Shown one piece after another: positions 53,152-62,280 of a stretch of DNA of 64,000 nt. Within the stretch, counting starts at the first letter, position 1. The number at the start of each line of letters is the position of its first letter. The stretch spans positions 310,001-374,000 of the forward strand of contig CAWFYE010000002.1 of NCBI GenBank assembly GCA_963819975.1, written 5' to 3'. The notes below the pieces were generated by a model. The model saw only the letters and a list, made by a program, of their open reading frames with translations. It ran no database searches and was not told the DNA's origin. The DNA comes from Palsa-1392 sp963819975 (GTDB taxonomy: Bacteria > Verrucomicrobiota > Verrucomicrobiia > Chthoniobacterales > UBA10450). The position numbers and the translations under genes were made by a program.

Positions 53152-54849
53152 ATGAATCTTTCGCCTAACGAAAAGATGGCCGGCGTTCTCGCCCCGCTTT
53201 TTGCCCTTCGCACTGAGGACGATCTCGGGGTCGGCGATGTTGCTGCTCTGCGGCAATTCATCGACTGGTCTCGCGCGATTGGCTTTCGGCTCGTGCAACT
53301 CCTGCCGATCAACGAAACCGGCGGCGATAATAGTCCCTACAACGCGATCAGCTCGCGCGCGATCGACCCGACCACGCTCCACTTCGCGCCGGGCAGCCCG
53401 GAGGATTTGTCGGAAGAAGCGTTTGCGGAAGTGACCGGGGGCGTCGACCTCGCGGCGCTTTGCCGCGGGAGCGTGAAATACGAGATCGTGAAGCCGCTGA
53501 AAAGGAAGCTTCTCGAATGCGCCTTTGCCGCTTTCCTGACCCGCAGCGATTCCGGCGCAGACTTTGCCGGCTTCTGCGAAAAAGAGAAATCCTGGCTCGA
53601 GGATTACACTTTTTTTCGGGTCCTGATGGAGCTCAATGGAGAGCGCGAGACCTGGGATGCTTGGCAGTCGGAACATTCCGAGATCGGCGCTGCACGCCGC
53701 TGGTTCGACTCGTTAGGCGAGGATGAACGTGCCGTGCTCGAGAAGCGCCGTTTCTTCCACAGCTACGTGCAATGGATCGCGCACCAGCAATGGCGCGAGG
53801 TGAAATCCTACGCCGAGGCGCATGACGTGGCGCTGATGGGCGACATCCCGTTTGGGATCAGCTATTACAGCGTCGATGTCTTCGTCCATCCCGAACGCTT
53901 CGCGCTCGACTGGTCGGGGGGCGCGCCGCCCGAGCCCTATTTCAAAGACGACGAGTTTACCCAGAAATGGGGACAGAACTGGGGTATCCCGCTCTATCGC
54001 TGGGACGTGATGCGAACCCGCGGTTTCGACTGGTGGCGGCAACGTGTGCACGGAGTACGGGAAATTTTTCATCTCTTTCGGATCGATCACGTCCTCGGCT
54101 TCTACCGCATCTACGCCTTCCCCTGGCGTCCGCAGGAGAATGCGGAAATTCTGCCGTTGAACTGGGACGAGATGCGTGCGCGGACCGGGGGACGGGATCC
54201 GCAGTTTGCTCCGCGTGACGATCGGAGTTGGGAAAACTGCGAAGCGAACCGGCGCGAGGGTGAAGAATATCTGCGAGTCGTTCTCGAGGAGTCAGGTGCA
54301 AATCGGCTCATCGGGGAGGATCTCGGCACGGTTCCCGACTACATGCGTCCAAGTTTGCGATCGTTAGGCATCGCCGGCTTCAAGATCCCGCAGTGGGAAA
54401 ACGACCGCGAAAACAATTCCTCCATCCCCGGAAGCGCTTATGAGCGCAGATCGGTTGCGACTTTCGCCACCCACGATCACAAGCCGGTCCGCGCCCTCTG
54501 GGAAGCGGCCTTCGAGAGAAAATCCGACGCGCCCGAGCAGGCCCGTCACGACCTGGCGAAGATGGCGGAATTCACCGGGATCGCGCCGCCTAACGAGTCG
54601 ACCGATTACTTGCGCGAGTTTTATCCGGCGATTTTCGAGGCACTTTTTCGCAGCGAATCGTGGATTGCGCTCGTCATGATCACAGATCTGCTCGGTCGCA
54701 AGGAGCGCTTCAACGTGCCCGGGACGGCGAGCGGTTCCAATTGGACTCGGCGCCTGCACACGACGGTCTCCCAGCTTGGCCACGGCCGCGTCTTGACGCG
54801 GCAGTTGGCGCTGGTGCGGGACCTCCTGCAAAAGAGCGGGCGGTTGTAG
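53152..54849 (+). CDS. malQ: MalQ, 4-alpha-glucanotransferase (GH77)
   Basis: A 565-residue amylomaltase that transfers maltodextrin chains. Key segments are LLPINETGGDNSPYNAISSRAIDP, the nucleophile Asp in FRIDHVLGFYR, the acid/base Glu in GEDLGTVPDYM and the third acid in ATHDHKPVRALWE. It belongs to the short bacterial/plant D-enzyme type. Three 9-mer copies lie inside (53163 near the start, 53710 and 54361, 54588 making four). With GlgC it suggests glycogen metabolism. The stop overlaps a REP-like element. Confidence 0.93.
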   Translation: MNLSPNEKMAGVLAPLFALRTEDDLGVGDVAALRQFIDWSRAIGFRLVQLLPINETGGDNSPYNAISSRAIDPTTLHFAPGSPEDLSEEAFAEVTGGVDLAALCRGSVKYEIVKPLKRKLLECAFAAFLTRSDSGADFAGFCEKEKSWLEDYTFFRVLMELNGERETWDAWQSEHSEIGAARRWFDSLGEDERAVLEKRRFFHSYVQWIAHQQWREVKSYAEAHDVALMGDIPFGISYYSVDVFVHPERFALDWSGGAPPEPYFKDDEFTQKWGQNWGIPLYRWDVMRTRGFDWWRQRVHGVREIFHLFRIDHVLGFYRIYAFPWRPQENAEILPLNWDEMRARTGGRDPQFAPRDDRSWENCEANRREGEEYLRVVLEESGANRLIGEDLGTVPDYMRPSLRSLGIAGFKIPQWENDRENNSSIPGSAYERRSVATFATHDHKPVRALWEAAFERKSDAPEQARHDLAKMAEFTGIAPPNESTDYLREFYPAIFEALFRSESWIALVMITDLLGRKERFNVPGTASGSNWTRRLHTTVSQLGHGRVLTRQLALVRDLLQKSGRL

Positions 54850-54926
54850 ACGTTTCGCCCTGCGACGCGCAGCCCGGATTTCCGGAACCTGGTTGGTCCC
54901 GCGCCTCCCGGAGGGAGGCGGCTACA
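54844..54926. repeat. REP-like palindromic element between malQ and mdh
   Basis: TTGTAGACG (54844-54852, including the malQ stop) and GGCTACA (54920-54926) bound the element. Inside, CGCCTCCC/GGGAGGCG (54902-54920, GGA loop) is a perfect 8-bp stem. The ends match the other REP-like copies in this window. It may end malQ transcription. The remaining spacer to mdh holds no gene. Confidence 0.7.
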
Positions 54927-54965
54927 GGGATGACAGCGCGCCGAACTGCGTCTATTGGAATGACC

Positions 54966-55949
54966 ATGAATTCACCCATCAAAGTCGCCGTCACCGGCGC
55001 CGCTGGCCAAATCGGCTACTCGCTCCTCTTTCGCATCGCTTCGGGCTCGATGTTTGGGCCGGAACAGCCGGTTCATCTCTCGCTCATCGAAATTCCGCCG
55101 GCGCTTGGCGCGCTCGACGGCGTGGTGATGGAACTGCACGATTGCGCTTTTCCTCTGCTCAAAGGCATCACGCCGACCGCCGACCTCGACGAAGGATTTC
55201 GCGACGTGAACTGGGCGCTCCTCGTTGGCAGTGTCCCGCGCAAGGCCGGGATGGAACGGGGCGACCTGTTAGGCATCAACGGCAAGATCTTCATCGGGCA
55301 AGGCAAGGCGATCGAGAAAAGCGCCGCCTCCGATGTGCGCATCCTGGTTGTTGGCAACCCCTGCAATACCAATTGCCTGATCGCGATGAACAACGCGAAG
55401 TCGATCCCGCGCGATCGCTGGTTTGCCATGACTCGACTGGATGAAAATCGCGGTAAAGCGCAGCTTGCGCAGAAAGCTGGCGTGGACGTTACCGAGGTCA
55501 GCAATATGACCATTTGGGGCAATCATTCCGCGACCCAGTATCCCGATTTCTACAACGCGAAGATCAACGGCCAGAACGCGGACAAGGTGATCAACGACGA
55601 GAAATGGCTGAAGGAAACTTTCATTCCGGCGGTGCAACAGCGCGGCGCGGCGATCATCAAGGCGCGTGGTTCTTCTTCCGCGGCTTCCGCAGCGAACGCG
55701 GTCGTCGACACGGTCGGCAGCCTAACGACAGATACGAAGAGCGGCGACTGGCATAGCGTGGCGGTTTGCTCCGACGGAAGCTACGGAGTTGAGAAAGACT
55801 TGATCAGTTCCTTCCCGATCCGCGCCAAAGGCGGGAAATGGGAGATCGTTCAGGATGTGCCGATCAATGATTTTAGTCGTTCCAAAATCGACGCCTCCGT
55901 GAACGAGCTGAAGGAAGAGAAAGCGCTCGTCAAAGAGTTGATCGCTTAG
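54966..55949 (+). CDS. mdh: Malate dehydrogenase, NAD-dependent (LDH-like type)
   Basis: A 327-residue TCA-cycle enzyme interconverting malate and oxaloacetate. The NAD loop is VAVTGAAGQIGYSLLFRIASG; LVGSVPRKAGMERGDLLGING holds the substrate Arg; VVGNPCNTN, MTRLDENR and the catalytic His in TIWGNHSATQYPD are present. It belongs to the cytosolic-type group of about 327 residues. ATG 54966 gives the usual start; ATG 54960 would add two residues. Confidence 0.95.
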   Translation: MNSPIKVAVTGAAGQIGYSLLFRIASGSMFGPEQPVHLSLIEIPPALGALDGVVMELHDCAFPLLKGITPTADLDEGFRDVNWALLVGSVPRKAGMERGDLLGINGKIFIGQGKAIEKSAASDVRILVVGNPCNTNCLIAMNNAKSIPRDRWFAMTRLDENRGKAQLAQKAGVDVTEVSNMTIWGNHSATQYPDFYNAKINGQNADKVINDEKWLKETFIPAVQQRGAAIIKARGSSSAASAANAVVDTVGSLTTDTKSGDWHSVAVCSDGSYGVEKDLISSFPIRAKGGKWEIVQDVPINDFSRSKIDASVNELKEEKALVKELIA

Positions 55950-55984
55950 GGCAGGGCTCGGAGCGCCGATTGCCGCGAACGCCA

Positions 55985-56857
55985 ATGCGCTGGGCGATCA
56001 TCTCCGGGATGTACAACGTGGTCGATCTGGCCACGGAGTTTTGCCGTTATCATCTGGGGCTGGGCGCCGACACGATATTCGTCGCCGATTACGGCTCGGA
56101 TGACGGGACTCTCGAGCGGCTCGTCCCTCTCGTCCGCGAAGGCCGCGTCCAACTCGTGCCGCTGCCGACTCACAACTTCGCGGATTACGACCCATCCAAT
56201 GCCATCCTGGAGACGATCCGAAAGGAGAACTCAGCCGACTGGGTTTCCTTTCTCGATCCGGATGAGTTCCTGACTGGCCCTGCAAATGTGAAGGAGCTTC
56301 TGGCCGTGGAATGTTCCCGCGGTGTCGATGCGATACGCGTCCCGCGTTACAACCTGACCGGCGTCGGGCCACTGGGAGCGGACGCGCACTATCTCACCCA
56401 TCTGACGCTAAAGATCGTGACGACGGATACGAGGATCGCGAATCGCTCTGCCGCGCTCTCTTCACCGTGGATCTTTTCGGCTCTGCCGCCCAAGGTGATG
56501 ATTCGTTCTCAATCCAGCCTAACGACGACGACCGGCGACCATAATGTCGTCGGGGCGAGAGAGGAGCTAAAGGAAATTTCTTCGCTCGAAATTCTCCACC
56601 TGCCGATGCGCGGTTATGCGGCGTTCCAGGAAAAGATCGAGCGAGGTATCGGTTATTTCGCCAAAAATCCGCAGCTTCATCCCAACACTGGCTGGCATTG
56701 GCGAAGGTGGATCGAGCTTTTTCAATCAGGCCGCCTGCGTGAAGAGTATGAGACACAGTTTCCGGGATCGTCGGACGTAGCAGCGCTGCTCGCCGAGGGG
56801 CGCGTAGTGCGGGAAAAACGCCTCTCGGACTGGTGGGTCAACGAGGCAAAACTCTAG
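55985..56857 (+). CDS. Glycosyltransferase family 2/92-like protein
   Basis: A 290-residue protein. The N-terminal part has a nucleotide-sugar fold with ISGMYNVVDLATEFCRYH, DTIFVADYGSDDGT and the metal motif region VSFLDPDEFL (DxD-type D-P-D). It resembles glycosyltransferases of the GT2/GT92 type, with a C-terminal acceptor region. It has no membrane segment. Substrate unknown. It is the only plus-strand gene before a converging minus-strand cassette of surface-polysaccharide type, which suits a role in glycan synthesis. The 9-mer at 56517 encodes Leu-Thr. Confidence 0.75.
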   Translation: MRWAIISGMYNVVDLATEFCRYHLGLGADTIFVADYGSDDGTLERLVPLVREGRVQLVPLPTHNFADYDPSNAILETIRKENSADWVSFLDPDEFLTGPANVKELLAVECSRGVDAIRVPRYNLTGVGPLGADAHYLTHLTLKIVTTDTRIANRSAALSSPWIFSALPPKVMIRSQSSLTTTTGDHNVVGAREELKEISSLEILHLPMRGYAAFQEKIERGIGYFAKNPQLHPNTGWHWRRWIELFQSGRLREEYETQFPGSSDVAALLAEGRVVREKRLSDWWVNEAKL

Positions 56858-56859
56858 TC

Positions 56860-57555
56860 TTATTTGTAGACGTAGACCGCATACTCGTAGAGCCCATAGT
56901 CTGCGCGGAAGACGTAGTTGCGGTTGAGATTCGCCTGCAGGAGGTCGGCCATCCGATCGAACGGCACGTGAAACAGATCCTCGCGCTGCCAGTCGACGTG
57001 GACCGACATGACGTTAAAAACCATCCCGCGCCGGCAGTGCGAAAAGGCGAGCCGCAACATGCGCACCATGTAGTCAGTCATTTCTTCCTGACTCATCTGC
57101 AGCCGGCATTGGAATAGCCCGCCGAGAATGACGTAGTCGGGTTGATCCTCCCAGACTTCCTTCAGGTCAAAAGGATCGCCGAGGACAAAATCCGCTGCCG
57201 GATGCTTCTCGCGGGCCTTTTCGATCATCAACGGCGAGAGATCGACACCGCGATAACTGATTCCTGTGAGACCGAGCGTCTTGATCTCGTCCAGCACCAC
57301 GCCGGTGGCGCAACCGACATCCAGAAGCTTGACCGGTTTCTTGCCTTCCGGGCGCAACTTCATCACATCGAGGAAAACGCGGTAGCGTTCGTGAAAGCCG
57401 TCCGGTTTCGGGTAACCAAGACCTTCGTGACTGTCGCCATGCTCGGAGAAGTATTTCTCAACCAGCGTAATGAGCGATTTGTAGGGGCGTCCGGGTGGAG
57501 GGGAGATCAGGTCACTGCCAGCGTCGGGTTTGGAAGAAGAATCTGGTTCATTCAT
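56860..57555 (-). CDS. SAM-dependent class I methyltransferase
   Basis: A 231-residue methyltransferase: motif I VKLLDVGCATGVVLDEI, acidic loop GISYRGVDLSPLMIEKA, and VILGGLFQCRLQMS in the motif IV area. The substrate is unknown. The ATG 57555 overlaps the end of the acetyltransferase gene (ATGA), so it is the last gene of the minus-strand group with the aminotransferase, and may modify the same sugar or lipid. Confidence 0.85.
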   Translation of the reverse strand: MNEPDSSSKPDAGSDLISPPPGRPYKSLITLVEKYFSEHGDSHEGLGYPKPDGFHERYRVFLDVMKLRPEGKKPVKLLDVGCATGVVLDEIKTLGLTGISYRGVDLSPLMIEKAREKHPAADFVLGDPFDLKEVWEDQPDYVILGGLFQCRLQMSQEEMTDYMVRMLRLAFSHCRRGMVFNVMSVHVDWQREDLFHVPFDRMADLLQANLNRNYVFRADYGLYEYAVYVYK

Positions 57556-58470
57556 GGTTGTCGGTAGGCTGGGAAAAACGAAGTTGGCGGCTGATTTCCG
57601 GCGAGGGCCTCGTAACGATCGAAATCGAGACAGCTGCCGCAAAAGTAGGCGGTCACCTCGCGGTTGGCAAAGCCCCTCTTGAAATGTGCCAGGCCGTCGC
57701 CCGCTTCCGCGTTGAGCCCGGCGGCGCCGCCGAGGTGAATGACGCGACAATCGGCGAAATGTTCGTTAGCCGCAGCGATCAACCCGTAAGTGGCATGAGT
57801 CTGCAAAGCGTCCGGAGAGCCACCCTCCAGGTGCGCGTAGACGATCTCACCGTTCCGCACCCAGAGAATAATCGCCACGATATTTCCCTGGTGTCGGGCC
57901 GCCAGCGCCGTGACCTCCGGCATCTCGGAAAGTTCGCGGAAATAGTCGGGTGCGAAATCTTGAATTCCGGTCACTCGATGGCGCGCGACGGTGTGTCGGT
58001 AGAGTTGCTGCCAGAGATCGAGATGCTCGCGCAGCTCGATCTGTTCGAAACCGCAATGCTGAAGACTTTTCCGGACCGACCAGCGATGATTCTTCGTGAA
58101 TCGGACCGGACCGGCTGCCCGGTCGATCAGGTAATGAGTCTTGAACGGCCGGCAAACTTCAAACGCCTGCCGCCAGAGTTTCAGGTGAAGGAGAGGTGAG
58201 GGGATCGGGCACCAAAGCGACGCTCACCAGTCCGGCTTCGCGCAACCGATTCAAGCCTGCTCTCAGATCCGGATCCTGGCCAAAGACAGTCAGAGGATAA
58301 CAACCGAGCGCATCCGACCAATTCGTTAGGGGAATTGGTCTCGTGAGAAGCGCCGTTTGCCATTCTGCGACGTCGATCGACCCCATGCCGAAGGCCGCCG
58401 CGTAAGCTGCCGTCGCGTAGAGCGGCCTGGCCGGGGTTCCCGCGGGCCCGTCCATGAATTTCGGCTTCAC
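57552..58470 (-). pseudogene. FemAB-like GNAT acetyltransferase broken by a frameshift
   Basis: The frame from ATG 58470 reads as a normal protein to ..VALVPDPLTSPSPETL and then stops at 58159. A second frame carries the rest: LWRQAFEVCRPFKTHYLIDR, FTKNHRWSVRKSL, then from about 57974 VTGIQDFAPDYFREL, HFADCRVIHLGGAAGL and a C-terminal FFPAYR, typical of FemAB-like (Acetyltransf_6) proteins. A single-base shift near 58165-58185 would join them into about 305 residues. The start overlaps the aminotransferase stop (ATGA). It could be a real lesion, a read error or frameshifting. Confidence 0.75.
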
Positions 58471-59606
58471 CGGGCGGCCGCGATAATGATATCGCAGATC
58501 CGTTCGATTTTTTCGTTAGGCAAATCGCGCCAGCACGGAAGCCCAATGACGCTGTCCGCCAGCTCCTCAGTCCGGTCGGTCGGGCTGCGCGGGAATTTCG
58601 CGAAGGCGCCATGGCGATGCAGCCCGCCGCCCCACCAGCGGCGGGTTCCGATTTGCTCCGTAGCCAGTGCGCGTCCAACGGCCTCGGCGCCGGCGTCTTC
58701 CACGGACACGATGACGGTCGAACTTATCCAGCGCTCGCCGAATCCCTCCTGAAGCGTGACCTTTGCCTGGCCCGCAAAGGCTTCGCGATAGGTGGCCGCG
58801 ACCCGCGCGAAATCGGCGCGCGTTACCTTCCAGCTGTCGAGCGCGGCGAGACCGACGGCCGCGGCGTATTCGCTCATTTTTCCGTTGAGAGAGGGCACCG
58901 TTGCTTCGCGCGACCCCCAAAAGCCGAAATTCGCCCGCTTCTGCAGCTCCTGGATAAAGCCAGCGTCGTCGCCGACCACGAAACCGCCTTCGCCGACTCC
59001 GAGGACTTTGGTGGCGTGGAGACTAACGACCGCTGGAACGGAGCCGAACCGGATCGTATCGAACATCGCCGCGGCATCGACCACCACCGCGATTCCGGTT
59101 TCATCGCGAAAGGAACTCCACCGCGCAAAATCAATCGGATGGCCAAATGGACTTACGGGAATGACCGCTGAGACCGGACCGGGCGCCTCGCGCAGGAGAT
59201 CGCGGGCCGCATCCGGTTCGAGAGCCCAGCTCTCTGCGTCGACGTCCACAATCCAAGGAACCAACCCGGCGTGCTCGATTGCGTGACCAGTGGCGGCGAA
59301 AGTCCACGCTGGCACCATGCAAAGAGAATCCGGCGGGAGGTCATAGGTCAGTAGCGCGAGCGTCAGGCCGACGGTCCCATTCGCGACCGTCGCGACCGAA
59401 CCGCCACCGGCATGCGCCGCCAGACGCGCCTCGAACTCCTGCACAAGCGGTCCACCGTTGGAATACCAGCGGCTTTGATCAATCCGGCGCAGATACGGGA
59501 GAATTTCGTCGGCCAACGGGAGCTGCGGTTTCGCGACCGGCAATTGCAGGTCGACGACCGCCTCATATTGCCAGTAGGAATCGGTCCGTTCCCTAGTCAA
59601 GTTCAT
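58467..59606 (-). CDS. DegT/DnrJ/EryC1-family PLP-dependent sugar aminotransferase
   Basis: A 379-residue aminotransferase expected to aminate a nucleotide-linked keto-sugar. The PLP Lys is in SLHATKVLGVGEGGFV; NGTVGLTLAL and WTFAATGHAIEHAG are typical N-terminal parts. It overlaps purC by 14 bp upstream and is coupled to the acetyltransferase downstream, so amination followed by N-acylation of the sugar is a natural inference. The 9-mer at 58513 encodes Pro-Asn-Glu. Confidence 0.9.
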   Translation of the reverse strand: MNLTRERTDSYWQYEAVVDLQLPVAKPQLPLADEILPYLRRIDQSRWYSNGGPLVQEFEARLAAHAGGGSVATVANGTVGLTLALLTYDLPPDSLCMVPAWTFAATGHAIEHAGLVPWIVDVDAESWALEPDAARDLLREAPGPVSAVIPVSPFGHPIDFARWSSFRDETGIAVVVDAAAMFDTIRFGSVPAVVSLHATKVLGVGEGGFVVGDDAGFIQELQKRANFGFWGSREATVPSLNGKMSEYAAAVGLAALDSWKVTRADFARVAATYREAFAGQAKVTLQEGFGERWISSTVIVSVEDAGAEAVGRALATEQIGTRRWWGGGLHRHGAFAKFPRSPTDRTEELADSVIGLPCWRDLPNEKIERICDIIIAAAR

Positions 59607-60483
59607 GACCCGTTAGGCGACGGAAAGCCTCGCGATATTTCAGAGTTGTCTTTTCGATCACTTCCCGCGGGAGCGAGGGCCCGGGCGCGGTCTTGTCCCA
59701 ATCGAGCGTTTCGAGGTAATCGCGCACAAATTGCTTGTCGAAGCTCGGCGGGTTCTGGCCGGGCGCGTAGCTGTCGGCCGGCCAAAAACGCGAGGAATCC
59801 GGGGTCATGCATTCGTCGATCAGGAGCAGGTCGCCATTCGTAAGGCCGAACTCGAACTTGGTGTCGGCCACGATAATCCCGCAACTGGCAGCGTGCTCTT
59901 TTCCGGCTCGGTAAATCTTCAAGCTCAGGTCGCGCACCTTTTCCGCTACGCTCTGGCCGATCATCGCACAGCATTGTTCCCACTCGATGTTCAAGTCGTG
60001 GCCCGCTTCGTTCTTGGTCGAAGGAGTGAAAATCGGTTCGGGCAACTCGGAGGCAAGTTGCAGACCGGATGGGAGAGGATGTCCGCAGACTTCGCCCGTC
60101 GCCTGGTAATCTTTCCAACCGGAGCCTGCCAGGTAGCCGCGCACGACGCACTCGATGAGGAGCGGCTGCGTTTTGCGCACGAGCATGGAACGACCAGCCA
60201 GTTGGGCGCGATAAGGGTGCAGCGACTCGGGAAATTTTGCGAAGTCCGAGGTCAGAAAATGATTTTCTGCGTCCGAGATCTTTTCGAACCAGAAGGCGGA
60301 AATCTGATTCAGCACCGCCCCTTTGTCGGGGATCGGGTCGGGCAGAATGACATCGAAGGCCGAGAGGCGATCGGTCGCGACAAAGAGGAGAGTTTCGCCG
60401 AGGTCGAAAATTTCGCGCACCTTGCCGCTGCGCAATTTTGTGAGGCCCGGGAGATCGAGTGAGACGACGGTTTCGTTAGGCAT
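59593..60483 (-). CDS. purC: PurC, SAICAR synthase
   Basis: A 296-residue purine-pathway enzyme that joins CAIR and aspartate. Visible are SGKVREIFDLGETLLFVATDRLSAFDV (start of a long conserved run), IECVVRGYLAGSGWKDY, and the C-terminal LIDECMTPDSSRFWP and FDKQFVRDYLE. The start ATG 60483 is followed at once by a 9-mer copy (60473-60481) encoding Pro-Asn-Glu as residues 2-4. It is the first gene of the minus-strand group, although the later genes concern sugar modification. Confidence 0.95.
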   Translation of the reverse strand: MPNETVVSLDLPGLTKLRSGKVREIFDLGETLLFVATDRLSAFDVILPDPIPDKGAVLNQISAFWFEKISDAENHFLTSDFAKFPESLHPYRAQLAGRSMLVRKTQPLLIECVVRGYLAGSGWKDYQATGEVCGHPLPSGLQLASELPEPIFTPSTKNEAGHDLNIEWEQCCAMIGQSVAEKVRDLSLKIYRAGKEHAASCGIIVADTKFEFGLTNGDLLLIDECMTPDSSRFWPADSYAPGQNPPSFDKQFVRDYLETLDWDKTAPGPSLPREVIEKTTLKYREAFRRLTGHELD

Positions 60484-60602
60484 GAGCGGTGTCTCCAACT
60501 TAAACGCGATCCTGTGCTTGTCGCCAGTTCGGAGCTGGAGAAGGCAAAAAAGGGCGCCCGTCCTGCAGATGACCGGCAGAGAAACGAGTAAACCGGAATT
60601 CC

Positions 60603-60737
60603 GTGCCCGTCGCCTTCTCGCTCGCCGTGGTGCGCGTGGCGGCGGAAGACGGCGCTGACTCGGAACGAGTGATCGTTTTTTTGAGTGAAGCAGCTGCCGA
60701 TCACGCCAAAGCGCGCCTCGTCCCGCAAGAGAATTGA
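60603..60737 (+). CDS. Possible 44-residue protein upstream of the M28 peptidase
   Basis: An open frame from GTG 60603 to TGA 60737 ends 30 bp before the peptidase gene. The middle (SERVIVFLSEAAADHAKARL) looks protein-like. GGAA lies a few bases before the start. It is also possible that this is a gene remnant. The rest of the spacer 60484-60767 shows no other feature. Confidence 0.25.
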   Translation: MPVAFSLAVVRVAAEDGADSERVIVFLSEAAADHAKARLVPQEN

Positions 60738-60767
60738 GATTGCGCGTGTTTCGCGACAAAGTGCGGC

Positions 60768-62258
60768 ATGTTTCTGACTCTCTCCGGCAGGACTCTGGCC
60801 GCGGTAATCCTTTTCGTTAGTCTTTCGTTAGGCAAGGCCGCTCCACCTGCGCAAACGGCCGCACGCGAGAAGCGGCCGGCCCCTTCGCCCTCCCCTTCCG
60901 CCACGCCGGAGCTTTATTCGGTCCAAACCCTGACGGAGTTGAGGCAGCTCCAGGAAGCCGCTCTCGCGAGCAACTACGCCTATCAACAGGTCGCGCATCT
61001 AACGGACAATATCGGTCCCCGTTTGAGCGGTTCGGCCCAGGCCCAGAAAGCGGTCGAATACGTCGCGGGCGAACTGAAGGCCCTCGGGCTCGAGGTCCGG
61101 CTGGAGAAAGTGATGGTGCCACATTGGGTCCGCGGCGAGGAGACCGCGGCGTTGGTTGAGTTTCCTGGACAGGCGTCCGGCACGACACAGAAAGTTGTTC
61201 TGACGGCGCTCGGCGGCAGCGTGGCGACGCCGCCCAAGGGGTTGACGGCCGAGGTCGTGGTGGTGGACGATTTTGACGAGCTTAGATCGTTAGGCAAAGA
61301 AAAGATAAAGGGCAGGATTGTCGTCTTCAATCGTCCGTTCGATAAGCGAATGGCCGCTCAGGGCCACGGCGGCGAAGCCTACGGCGAGGCAGTCGTTTAT
61401 CGGAGCGACGGCCCGAGCGCGGCCGCCCGGTTAGGCGCGGTCGCGGCTCTGATCCGTTCCGTTGGCGGGGCCGCTTATCGGCTGCCGCATACCGGAGCGA
61501 CCGACTATGCTGATGATGCCCCGAAAATTCCGGCGGCGGCGCTGACCGAAGAGGATGCGGACCTGATCGCCGCCCTCGTGCCCGAGGGGCGGGTGCGGCT
61601 GCATCTCATCCTCACCCCGCAGAAATTGCCCGACGCGGTCAGCTACAATGTGATCGGCGATCTCAAGGGTAGCGAGAAACCTGAACAAGTCGTGATCGTC
61701 TCCGGCCATCTCGATTCGTGGGATCTGGGAACTGGCGCGATCGACGATGGCGCCGGGGTCGCAGTCGCCATGGCCGCGGCGCATCTCGTTAGGCGTTTGG
61801 GCTTGCATCCTCATCGCACCATTCGGGTGATCGCCTGGATGAATGAAGAAAACGGTCTCCAAGGCGGTAAAATCTACGCGGAGGAACATGCGGGCGAGAT
61901 CGCGAATCACTTCGCGGCCATCGAGACCGATGGCGGGGCCGGTCATCCGGTTGGAATTTACGTAGCGGGCAAGCCGGGGTCGAAAGACTATTTGCAGCCG
62001 GTGGCGAATATTCTCGCTGCCTCGGGTGCCGGCATCGTGCAAATACGGGAAGAAGTCGGGGCCGACATCAACCCGTTGCGCAAGCTCGGCGTGCCAAATT
62101 TCAGTCCCATCCAGGATAGCCGCTTCTACTTCAACTATCACCACACCGCTGCGGACACGCTCGACAAAATCGATCCGCACGAGCTGGCCGAGAACGCTGC
62201 AATCAATGCCGTCCTTGCCTATGGGCTGGCCAATCTCGAGCAGCCTCTGCCGCGTTGA
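60768..62258 (+). CDS. Secreted M28-family zinc metallopeptidase
   Basis: A 496-residue peptidase with a signal peptide (about 1-24). Zinc-site residues appear in order: His/Asp in VSGHLDSWD, Asp in IDDGAG, Glu pair in WMNEENGLQGG, Asp in ETDGG and His in NYHHTAADTLD. It resembles PasA-like or glutamate-carboxypeptidase-like aminopeptidases that act on peptides in the periplasm or outside. Exact 9-mer copies at 60825, 61287 and 61786; a near copy (TCGTTAGT at 60814) sits directly before the first. Confidence 0.92.
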   Translation: MFLTLSGRTLAAVILFVSLSLGKAAPPAQTAAREKRPAPSPSPSATPELYSVQTLTELRQLQEAALASNYAYQQVAHLTDNIGPRLSGSAQAQKAVEYVAGELKALGLEVRLEKVMVPHWVRGEETAALVEFPGQASGTTQKVVLTALGGSVATPPKGLTAEVVVVDDFDELRSLGKEKIKGRIVVFNRPFDKRMAAQGHGGEAYGEAVVYRSDGPSAAARLGAVAALIRSVGGAAYRLPHTGATDYADDAPKIPAAALTEEDADLIAALVPEGRVRLHLILTPQKLPDAVSYNVIGDLKGSEKPEQVVIVSGHLDSWDLGTGAIDDGAGVAVAMAAAHLVRRLGLHPHRTIRVIAWMNEENGLQGGKIYAEEHAGEIANHFAAIETDGGAGHPVGIYVAGKPGSKDYLQPVANILAASGAGIVQIREEVGADINPLRKLGVPNFSPIQDSRFYFNYHHTAADTLDKIDPHELAENAAINAVLAYGLANLEQPLPR

Positions 62259-62280
62259 GGATTGGCTGCTATCTTAGGTG

